From: Nemopilema nomurai
Lineage: Eukaryota; Cnidaria; Scyphozoa; Rhizostomeae; Rhizostomatidae
Assembly: GCA_003864495.1 (NCBI GenBank)
Contig: ML133478.1
Coordinates: 382,498 to 446,497 of the forward strand
Direction of reading: 5' to 3'
Length of the DNA: 64,000 nucleotides
This document shows positions 26,891 through 42,378 of the stretch, one piece after another. Every line of letters starts with the position of its first letter. Position 1 is the stretch's first letter. The position numbers and the translations under genes are program-made. The notes under the pieces were generated by a model. That model worked only from the letters and a program-made list of their open reading frames with translations. It was not told the DNA's origin and did no database searches.

Positions 26891-29800
26891 TTAATCTGTG
26901 CCAAAGTATTTCCTTCCGAACTGGGTGGGTACTTCGTTATATACCTCTGTTGTCAAAAGAATCAGCTTTTTGTATCTATTCAAAACGTTGGTGACACCTG
27001 AGCAGAGAAACAAGAAAATAAAGAGCATGTTAGACATTAACCTTGCAAGGGGGTTAAAATGGTCTCTTTAACTGAAAGCCCACAGACAGCTAGCACTTAA
27101 CAAATTAAAGCAAAACAAACAGTAACAGAGGTGGTTGTGTCAAAACAAAGCTGCAAAAACTATAAAACATTTCCTATTCGAACAACTGGCGACAGGCCTG
27201 TTCCTAAAAACATGTTTTCATGCTATCCGTTGGATACTTCAATGTTCTATTTTAGACAAAAACAGCGAATTTCCACAAATTGACAGGACAAATCAGGAAA
27301 AGGAGCTTGGTAGGCAAGGGGCCATCAAATTTTTGGGGGACTCATTTGCCAGTAAACAGCCATCAGATTCGTGTTCATTTGCCGCTGAAAAGCTGAAAGT
27401 CACTCAAAGACCCCAATGAGGCTTGACAATAAATGGTAATGCTGATTAATATCACTTTCATATCGCCTGTTGGTAACCCAAAATGAACACTGACTTACAG
27501 CTAAAAATAAGTATTTGCAAAAAAGAATAATTCAAGACGAAACTTAAACAAAGAAACATCTGCCTATTTGTAACAAATCAGATGAATGCTGTAAAATTTT
27601 TAACTTGAACCTAGAACAGAATCAAGCATAAATGGCTAGATCGAAAACAATAAAGACATTACCAGAAGAGGCCAAGTATTTGCTGAAGTGGAAACCATTA
27701 CCATTCTAAGATTTAGATCAATGGGGGACACCGGGGGATAAAGAGATATCAGTTGCTCTTCAGTTTTCCCCCAAAAAAGGGCCTTTAAACAAATGTGATT
27801 TGACAAAGTGACTGAGGGACAGTCATTTAAAATTGCCTTTGCATTTGTCTTACTTCTGCATACTAATTTGGAAGCCATATCTCTTTGAAAATCCAACGTA
27901 CCATGGTAAGTGGCAAACAATGTGAGGATGATAATTTTGTCCTCTTCGACGCCAGAATCCATGAGAACCTCGACTGCAGCAGAGACTGTGTTTCCGCTAT
28001 CTGCAAAAATTCACAACAGTCATTAGAATCCCTGCAACAACAGTCATTAGAATCCCCGACAAAGGACCACTGATGAGGAATCGCTGATAAAATCCCCGAA
28101 GAAGGACTTTTTCAAAAAATCCTTTAAATGAAATTTATATCATCGTTTTAAAACGATTATACTCACAATAAACCAGCAAAATAGAAATGACCGTGCTGTT
28201 TGCATATTTTCATTAAACTATCAATACCAATCGAAATCAAAGTGCAACTTTGCCACTTGATCAAACTTTGATTAAAATACATATTTTGTTCTGAGAATGA
28301 CTGCCAAATTTTTCCTTCAAGGTATAGGTTCCTGTGTCTTTTTCGTAAAGGAAACAATTAGTAAATCTTCCAATGTCTTTCAAGAGAGAAGTTCTTAATT
28401 AATTTTAGCCATCAAGCTCCTTGCTGTGCAAAAGAAAGCAGCAAGTGTAAACCTGGTCCGTGGCCTAAAACAAACGTGACTCACTGAGCAATGGGTACAT
28501 CAAAAAAACTCTTCTTTGGTGGATGTCGGGTGGGAATCTGGCATAACAAACCTGATGGAAACAAATTTAAGATTACATAAACAAAAGTTATCGCTAAGTT
28601 CTGTTAACCCCCACAATTGCGGCGCCACGGGAAAACTAGAGACATGTTACCTTCACGCTCTTTACAGGATTGAAAATCTATTTAGAGTTGAAGACAAAAT
28701 GTCTAGGATGGTTGAAATGAACTATTAATATATCGAAATTTATTATGGCTCATGCTTGTTGAAAATGGGCATGACTCAAATTTGTTTTGAATCTCACAGC
28801 CGACTATTGTTATTGCGAAGCTCTAAATGGCATGTTACCATATAAGACAAACGTAATTTCAGAGCGATGCGGAGAGAAGCAATGAGTAAGCAGTAGATCA
28901 CTTCTGATCCTTCAATGGGCAAACTTGGATAACCAAGAAACTGGCAGAGCTAGAACTTGGACGAGGTGAGCGAGTAAGGTTCATTTACGTGTCAGTGAGT
29001 TTGGGGCGATGTTCCAGTGTTAAAGCCTCAAAATTACGCTAGTGTATTTTCTCGCAAGCAAAGCTCTCACTCTTCTTCAAGACATGTCTCTTTTACAAAC
29101 TTTTTAGTGGCTGCTTCAAGCTTATACACAAATCAACCATAAATGTAATAATGAAAAAAAAAAGACATAATGTTAAACAAAAGCAGAAAATACAAGAACA
29201 AAGATCTAACTTCTTCACACCTAGTTATATAATCCTATAAAAAGCAGTTGGAATCTAACATTAAATGGGCAGATGAATTTGACATTATCATATGATCGAA
29301 AAAGAGGACATATCCCCTATCACCTGGCAAATACAGGTAAATCTTATTCCATCAGTGATCAAGATCAGTGAACATTGAACCCACCGAACCCAACTTGTAA
29401 GTTGCAAACAGATTGACTTATCTTACAAGCAGGTGTTTCAAGCTGCAACTTCTGGTGATAACAGCCCACTTGCTTTGGCAAGAAGCAAACCTTTCTAGAC
29501 ATTTATATTTAGGCAAACACATGGGCAAAAACAACACAGTATGAGAATAAGGACCAAAATAGAAATCTGTTATGATTCTTGAACAGTCAGGGAAACTGTT
29601 TACCTCCGGTTTTGCAGATTCCTCTTCAGTCTTGATTAACACTTTACCAATTCTAATTGACCTGCAGCATTCTCTCAATCCTTTTTCCATTGCCTCTCCT
29701 GCACAAGATGAGACATGAATTTGTGATTCAAACTTATGTTTGTTACCTAAACTTGCTGCTATTCAGGCAAAATTCAATTTAAATGCCTCCAGCAAGATTA

Positions 29801-32800
29801 CAAACAAAAACAGGAGTTGCCCCATGAAATTTTCTTGATGATTGGCTCCTGCTCTCTCTTTGCAGAATGATTCATGTGAGAAAACAAATCAAAATTGCAA
29901 AAATGATTACAACCACCATTTGGTAGCAACAAGAAGCTATTTAAGTTCTGCCAAATATGAAGGCAAATGTTCAAAGCAGGAAGCACTTGAATAAACATAA
30001 TTCCTTTGACTCAGAGCAATTATGACCTTCAAGCCTTTGATCTTCAATTTACTTCCTACAACTACAAATACATTTTTAATATTTTGCAAACATAAAACTT
30101 TTTTTAACAATGAAGTAAATTGCTAATAAAACATTAAAACAGTGTAAACATCTCACCACTTCTCACAATGCTCACTCCGCATATCCCTCTTCTAAACTTC
30201 AACCCGACATAGCTTGCACCTGACAAAGTTAAAAAATACTACAATAAAAGAGACTGTTTTCTCAAAAGGTGAAAATCATACCTTGGACATAAAGAGCTGT
30301 TAATTTGATTTCTTTGAAATAAGATAGCAAAATATTTCTTCATTTAAAAGCCTCTTCACCTCATAAATAATAAATCCCCCTTAAATAAAGGACAAAAAGG
30401 TTAGCTAGATAAGAATGAATTTTAGCAAATAATTTCAAACATGCACAAAGCAGTACTTTTGTGTTAATTATTTCAAAATTTGTATTAATAACATTTTGAG
30501 CTAAATATCAATAGAGAATAAAACTTTTTATATTATCAAAATATTCCAACTGTAAAATGAACACCTGTTGGAGTTTTCACACTACATTCATCAAACGGTA
30601 ACTGATTCAAACCCTCCTCCACAACCAGCCGAATCTGCCAAAAAATGAACTTAATGAAACATTCTGTACAGCTAAACCATTAATGCTTACTTTATTCCAA
30701 TGAAGAACATTCAATACTTTATGGTGGATGCTTTCCTTATTAATTAGAAAATTTATTTTACTGTTTCAAAAGAAACTGCTTTCATGGCTGGAAAATATAT
30801 AGATTCAAATGCAAAAAATACTCTTCAATAGTTCAAAAAGAGGAAAAGAAGGAAAGAGTAGAAACATGTTAGTGTATTAAAATAGAGATAGCATTAAGTC
30901 ATGAGAAAAGATATATATACTTGAGGCTAATGCAACAGTTCAAGTCCACATTTGTGATACCAATTCTTAATAGAGTGATAATGGGGATAAACCAGTAAAA
31001 TTTACTTCATATTATAATATTTGGTGATGTCATTCTAGAATTATGATATGCATCTTTTTAGGTTTAGGTCCTTCTGCTCTTTGGCTTTTTATAGGTATTT
31101 ACAAACTTAACCGATCTGTGAGACAAGACACATTTTGTGCATGACAGGGCAAGACAATCTGAACTTTGATGACTGCAATGGGAAGTTATGAAATTGTAGT
31201 TGTCTGGTCAAAGGTACAGATATACAAATTACGATATTTCAAAGGTAAATCTTGGTAACAAAAATACAGTGCATGTGCAATTCTAAACAAACAATTAGTG
31301 GAAACTGGCTTTTCTCATGTGCTTTTCAAACTTTTCAGTCCTCTGGCTATTTCAAAGACTAAATTAGATTGCCTGCCTCACAAGCTAAATTAAATTGAAT
31401 AATTAATGCCATATTCAGTTCTGCTGTCAATATCACTTAGCAAAATATTTCATGTGGTTAGGACACATGTTAAGGAAATTTTCAATAGCTTCACCAAATA
31501 ACATAACATCAACAATCACAATAGTTGACTTCATGAACACCAACTAAGAGATTATTCCTCTAGGAAACAAAGACATACCAGTCTATCAGCATAGAAAATG
31601 AAGTCACTTCTAGATGTCTCCCTGAAAATAAAAAACGGCATTACATTTTGACAAACAAATATATACATTCAAGCAGCTGAGAATACTGTGGCACAGAGAG
31701 GCAGCCTTCATTTAATAAAAATGAAGAAAAAATACTTTGGAAAATGCTTACCCTACGCCTGTACATTATTCAAGAAGGGAAATATTGCTTCCAGGTAGCC
31801 TACAATAATACCAATAAACATTCAACTCCAGTTGGGTTTGTATGTCTGTTTACACCCAAAAAGATTCTTTCTACTAGTCTTGTGCCTAGCAGATATTGGC
31901 TACATCATGTTTACAAACTTAACAACCGTAGCAAGTAAATTCATCCAGATGAAAGTGTTAAGGAATTTATCACAAAATTAACCGTCATAACTGTTAAAAT
32001 GGAATATACATAAAGTATCACACACACAAATATGACACCAGACATTAGAAGTGGACATCCTTTTATTGTGTTTTGTTTCATTACTCAAGAAAGCAATTTC
32101 TTTTGGTACCAAATTCATATTTAGCATACATCCTTTTAACTTTGCCTGCCCATTGCTTGGCTAATATGGAGAGAAATGTGAGGAAAATTTTAATGAAAAC
32201 TTTTCTAGCTAAGTAGCAGGAGGTGACAAATTCAAACATTACTTAGGCATACATAAAAAGGTTTGTAGTGGTTAACTGAGACAAAAAAATTAGGTTGAAC
32301 TTCTGAGCCTGTTCCTTTTTGGTCATATTCTATTTTGTTGTTGCAAATATACCTAAAAGCTTCTGCCACACAAGAAATATACAACCTTTTGCATCTTCTG
32401 TTTCAAAAGAAATCTATTGACAACAAGCTAATAAAATGCAAAATTTTAGCATGATAGTCTTTTTGTTATACAAACAACACCAGCAAAATGGAACAAATCC
32501 TACAATAAACTTGAAAGAAGATTCTCTTTACTAAAATTAGAACATAGTATTCTAAATGTCTGATTTCTATGGGAGACTGTCCAGGTTGTTAAACCCATTA
32601 GACAAGCAAAGCTCATTTGGAAACATTTGTAAAGCAATACTCTAATAAATTGCATCTGAATATGAAATGAAGTGACTATCCAGCTGCTTCAATCACTTTC
32701 AGTTGGTTCATTAGGTTAGGTTAAAACTAAGATACCATTAAAAGCATGAAAATCTCAAACCAAATAAGACACAAACTACTGCGTGTGTGCTGCTTTTGCT

Positions 32801-34444
32801 GTTCTTATTTTTGTGGTGCTAAAGCTAATTACAACTTGACCTGATCTGATTGAAAGTTTAACTCAAACCGTGGCGATTTTTCTGCATCCAGTGGAAGCAT
32901 TTAAAGTGGAAACAAGGTATTTTAACAGTTATATTGAATTTGAGCAAGCAAAGCTTGTCTCAACAAAAACTGATAAATGAAACACTACAATCATGAAACA
33001 GACTAAGAAATAAAATTCTGTTTATTATTAATACTACTCTACCACAGAAAAAAATTCTGTTTTTGGCTTCAATACTTTGTGGCTTTCTGCCAATTGCATG
33101 TCAATATCTTCCATTGCATATATAAAAAGTTTCCAGGCTATAAGCCTACTTTTACACAAATTTGTTACTATCATTATTCTAACTAGAAAATATTTTATTT
33201 CCTTGCTTCAATTTCCTTTTGAATCATGGCATAAATATTACAAATTGATGGACTGTCTTGATTTTAAAGATAGCATTCATTCTTACAAAAAGAGCTATAC
33301 AATGTCAGAAAAACTTACAAATTTTAAAACATAAATTCATATGTATTTAAATTTATTTTTATATCACATATATAAATATTTGCAACATGTAAACATTTGT
33401 TATTATTACGTAGCATAACAAAAAGAGAGCCCGTTGTAATAACTTTTCAAACAGATCGGAGAGCAAGTTTTCTCGATGGCCATTTTCATTAATCTAATAA
33501 TGTCATTGAAAGGTTTAAGGATTGAGAGAATAGTTAGGTTAGGGGTTAGATGTTGATCAAATATTGATGTTGGTCAGTTATCGAATTTCGCTGCAAAGTA
33601 AATTCCACGTGTATTACGTGTAAAAACGTGTTTAACAACGTGTATAGCGAAGATAAGCTTCAGGCCCATGGAAAAAGACGACAGCGGGAAACCCTGCTCT
33701 GAATGCTTCCCGTCTGATGGTTGCTTCCCGAGGCTAGCAAATCCTAGTTACACGAAATGGAAGTTGCCCGCCGCAGAGAGACCGAAAGTCGTGGCAGGCC
33801 TTCTCGAGGTAAAAATGGAGCACGCGTTAAGAAACATTTACATGTAATCACATCCCCAAAATATGAGGTATGGTTTAAGTTTGTGATTGTGGATGTGATT
33901 TAAGATTTCAGGTATTCTCAGTTGGTTGAAGGAAAATGAGGTGTCGAAGCAAGATAGAAACCGTCATTCGTAGCAAGAATCTCTCAAAGGATTACCTGTC
34001 TCGAAGAGTCGTTTGCAGCTCCCTCACTTGATCATTAACTCTTAGCAGTTTGAGTCTGTCTTCAAATTCTGTCAAAATTACTTTGAAATGTTCATTGGCC
34101 TCTTTGCAGGCAAAAAATTTCTCATCATCTTCTGCAACACGGGAGCCATTTTGCACACGCAACACGGGTGTCGATATGAGCCCGTTTTTAGTTGCACCAT
34201 TAACCAGAGCATGCTCTTTGGAAATGTTTGGCTTCTCCTCATTTTCCTTTTGCTCGTTTTTCAGTAATCCTACGGACGAAGGCATTTTATTTTTCCGTCT
34301 GAGGCACCTTCGATACTTTCCCTTCACTTCAAGCACGTGCGCTCTATATTCCAAAAACTTCAACCTGTTTACTACTGTGCGAAGCTCCTTCATACTGACA
34401 GCAATTGCGTAGGAATCACATAATGGCCACCAGTGCCGATTCAA
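26891..34444 (-). CDS. UPRT: Uracil phosphoribosyltransferase homologue (8 exons, complete)
   Basis: Minus-strand exons: 34444-33996, 31621-31579, 30634-30565, 30219-30157, 29698-29604, 28551-28485, 28000-27902 and 26997-26891. All phases agree; 330 residues. Family blocks appear in order: NDQVRELQTTLRDR, FIFYADRLIRLVVEEGLNQL, GVSIVRSGEAMEKGLRECC, IRIGKVLIKTEEES, ARFPPDI, VFLMYPLLNSGNTV, LTLFATYHG, and a C-terminus QFGRKYFGTD. This is the animal UPRT homologue of the pyrimidine-salvage PRTase. Microbial enzymes carry DPMLATGGS at the PRPP loop; here, as in the human protein, it reads YPLLNSGNT, so catalytic activity is uncertain. The first 105 or so residues are a poorly conserved basic extension. 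The start could instead be the Met at codon 18. Exons 2-8 are 43-107 bases with introns up to 2.4 kb. WARS2 is divergently transcribed 1.6 kb away. Confidence 0.93.
33668..33808 (+). CDS. Coding-like segment, possible first exon, antisense within UPRT intron 1
   Basis: An ATG at 33668 opens 47 codons to a GAG|GTAAAA donor-like site. Reading through gives only 59 codons before TAA. The translation starts MEKDDSGKPCSECFPSDGC and includes KWKLPAAERPKVVAGLLE, a protein-like composition with three cysteines. The other strand is blocked in every frame. A second reading exists: an ATG at 33757 in another frame (MEVARRRETESRGRPSR) ends in phase 1 and would join an acceptor at 33911-33912, continuing ILSWLKENEVSKQDRNRHS to a TAG. 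The two readings are mutually exclusive, and I recognise neither. If expressed, it is transcribed opposite to UPRT and inside its first intron. Confidence 0.3.
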
Positions 34445-36046
34445 CTCAACCGCACACTGTATATTTCACAGCACAAGTACTTGCACATTGCGAAATCTGA
34501 CAAATTTAACGTCAGACAAAAAGGAACAGAATTTTGAAATATATTCAAGATTTGCATATTAGAACAGTTAGAACCGCCTTCTAGAATAAGTTCTTTACCA
34601 CATGGACAAGTAAGCCAGTAAGGGTTGCAAATTTATAAGTAGGTTTAGTTTTGTGCATATATAGCGATTTGTATCATATGAGTCTAGTTAGAATGAAGGC
34701 TAATGATGCACCTGAAGATCTGTTATGAAGGTCAGTTGCTTCAGGGGACCTTAAATGAGATGGAGCCTCTAATCACTCGTGAAAAGCTTTAGATCTACAT
34801 TAAAGCAAGTTGATTGGATGCTGGTCAACTGTTTTGCATGTATTGCAGAACTTAGGAAAATCTTTGTATGGAGAACACTGGAGGTCTAAAAAAGGAGGTG
34901 GGGCCCCTACTTCAATTATCTATGCCTACAATCTCTGCCAAAAGTCTTGGAACACTGGCTCTAATTTGCGAATATTGTGTACCACAAAGGTGAATAATCC
35001 TAAAAACAGAAGTGAAGAATTCTCATGTACCTATGGTTTTTCCCTAAAGATACAACATTGTTTGAGGGGGCTAGGGGGGCTGCAGCTCCCAAAGAGAGAC
35101 GGAAATAGAACGGGGGTCGCAAAATCACAAAAATCTCACGGTGCTCCAACTACTTTTGGCAGATATTGTAGGTCAGATTTTCATAGCTCCGAGGTGAACA
35201 GTAGTGGGATTATGCATTGATTGATGGATTACTTGAAAATTCTTGGGACTTAAACTTCGATTTAGGGCTGATATTAGTTTTGGATTAGTTTGGGATTATG
35301 CATGAAACATTTCAAGCACAAAGAAGTTTGAAGAAATTAGGTAACATTTCGTGCTCGAAATCAAGCTTTTGCGTTATCCTGTTGACGTAGCTCTAAAGTT
35401 CAGGAAAGTTCAGTAGGTAATAGGAGAGAGATCTGGTGGTATACCAAAAGGTGCGATTAATTTGTGCAAAGGAATATCAAAATATCGAAATTCAGCTGAT
35501 GGAAACAAGAGCAAGCAATGCAGTTGTAGAGATAACCTCCCTACATATCTCATACGTTAAGGCAAACCTACGAAACAAACTGAGCGTAAAGAATACCTTC
35601 AATGCTTATTTATCAGTGCAGCAAAGCATTTATCGTCACAAAGGAAATCGTGTAGTGACTTATTTCTGAAACTTTGTAGGCCATCAAGAGACTGGGGATT
35701 AATATGACATCTCTGTTCTGAGTACTTTTAGTTTGTAGTTTTAAAAGGTTTCATTGATTGCGCTATTCAGTTAATCAGTTTGATATTCGTGTCAAATTTT
35801 ATTGATGAAAAATTTACATTGTGCTCTATTGCTGCACCGCTTATAGCCCTGTGAAAGAAACTTCTGCCTGGCTTGCTTTTTGGCGGGAAAAGGACGAGAG
35901 CCACAGAGAGCGGGAAAGCAGTGGGATGTGGAACGAGGTTTTGGCCTCTTTCAGAAAATGGCCTAATGATGAAATTTATTGAGTCTTGCAGGACTATATA
36001 AAGCTTCTTATATAGAGAATTCATAAATAGTATTTTGATTTTAAAC
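34445..36046. other. Shared 5' region between UPRT (-) and WARS2 (+)
   Basis: The two start codons face away from each other across 1.6 kb, so both promoters must lie here. A mariner-like element occupies 34929-35168. A frame at 35436-35669 is open for 77 codons after an acceptor-like AG, but another frame over the same bases is equally protein-like and neither is recognised. No clear TATA box was assigned. Confidence 0.45.
34929..35168. mobile_element. Mariner-like short inverted-repeat element (MITE)
   Basis: The left end, CAATCTCTGCCAAAAGTCTTGG, is matched in inverted orientation by the right end ending at 35168 (CCAACTACTTTTGGCAGATATTG), with four mismatches over about 22 bases. TA lies directly outside both ends (34927-34928 and 35169-35170), the duplication typical of Tc1/mariner insertion. 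The 240-base interior has no coding capacity. A related end occurs at 47944. Confidence 0.6.
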
Positions 36047-40727
<4,681 letters not shown>

Positions 40728-41544
40728 AATTATGTTCAGTTACTCTATGAATTTCTAGGTTTTAGGTTTATCTACAATATACTAGTTTGCAGCTTTTTTT
40801 GCCCTGGAAATCTAGAAAACAGCATCAATATTTGTAGTAATATATTGATAAGGCTATACGAGTAAGGAAGAGAGAGTACTGGTGTACCACAGGGATCCGT
40901 CTTTTTACTCGTTTTATTTACTTTCAAAGTAGGCAGGTCGATAATTTTCTCAGACCACACTTGCTTACTTGAAAGGCCGCACTAGTAACTCTAATTTTGA
41001 GAGTAGTTCTAGTCAAACGAAGACATAAACTGACATAAACTCCAAGTGCCTACAGTGCAGTCTTGCAGTCCTGGAGTCCTATGTGCCTAGCCTAGTTTTG
41101 ACAGCTTTGGACATCTCAAGATCGCAAGTCTCTAAACTCCCAACGAGTTGAAAAAATTGCAAATCCTAAAGGTTCGTTAAAGTTCCAAGAGATTCCATAG
41201 CATCAATAAAACTGCATATACTTCTTCATAGATGTATCGTTGTGCATTTTGGAGCTCGCTATATGATATTATGTCTAAGAACCTATCTTCTGATGTGGTC
41301 TTGGGCAAAAGTAAGCATCTCAAGACATGTTAACAGCGCTATTTGCTAGATGATAGAGATCAACAGAGAAAATGGTCGATTTTGACTCACGGCTGAAAGA
41401 ATCTTCTCTCAGTACAGTGACAGTTGCTGCGTAGAAATGGTGGGTTGGAAGCAAATTCAAGATTCGCCTAGTTGGAGCAACAACGTGGTTTATAAGTAAA
41501 AAAGTAGAGCTAGATGCGGAAACATTTCCGGAAATTGAAGATTA

Positions 41545-41592
41545 CTAAAAGCTGCTAAATACTAAAGCTGCTAAATACTAAAGCTGCTAAAA
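41545..41592. repeat. 16-bp tandem repeat, three copies
   Basis: ACTAAAGCTGCTAAAT is repeated about three times with one base of slippage in the first copy. It is short and of no known function. Confidence 0.6.
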
Positions 41593-42327
41593 GGATTGAA
41601 TAAAGGACATTCTGAAAAATTCAGAAAGTTCTGTGCTTCGACAAATACGTGAAGAAATAAGATCAAAAGACAGTCGAATTCTCCAGAACTTAAAAAGCAC
41701 CAAAACACCTTGAGTTTCTACCTAATTTTCCACTCTCAATTTAGATGCAATGAAAAGAAGTTTCATTTGTCAACAAATAAAGAGACCATTTGGACCGACG
41801 TCCAATGATAAAAACAAATGAATTAGTCAGTCTCACTTTTTGTACCTGCAAACTTCCCCACAAAGTCTGCAGATGGCTGTTTAAACGACTCAAAATGTTG
41901 ACAACTATTAAATTTATTTCTATTCATGTTAGATAAACTTAATTTATGAAGTTGATTCCTTAAAAATGACGAAGCTGGACTTAGTATTGAGTTTATGTTG
42001 TTGTAAGGAAAAGAGTTGAGAGAAAACTTGCATGTCGATAATAGTATAAAAGTTTCTTATTTCATTATGTTTAAAAATTGGCGGCACAAGGCAGAATATC
42101 TAAAAAGTACCACAACAAAATACGTTGGATATTGTGAGCAAGTCTATAATCAGAAGCCATGTAAGTAATTGGCTTCCATGGTCCAAGGTAAAAATATTTC
42201 CCGCCAACAAATTTAACAACCACTTATTGTTGTCAATGATACCGAATGCAAGACCGGTATGCTGTGCAGCTACAGGTTCTATCCGGCTCGAAATGAAAGT
42301 TCAGGAACAAAGAAGAGCGAACGTTAA

Positions 42328-42378
42328 GCTGTGGTCACTCCAGTCCAGGAAAGAAGTGACCACAGCATCACGTGATGC
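42328..42378. repeat. 12-bp perfect hairpin followed by a 14-bp palindrome
   Basis: GCTGTGGTCACT (42328-42339) is perfectly complementary in inverted order to AGTGACCACAGC (42355-42366), with a 15-base loop. The perfect palindrome GCATCACGTGATGC (42365-42378) overlaps its last two bases and contains the E-box CACGTG. The surroundings are G+C-rich for this region. It may be a regulatory cluster or a transposon core. Confidence 0.5.

Noticed and set aside
27636..27901. Continuation of UPRT exon 7 past its donor
   Set aside because: The frame runs on by chance. The family C-terminus (FGRKYFGTD and stop) is found in phase at 26891-26997, so the donor at 27901 is used.
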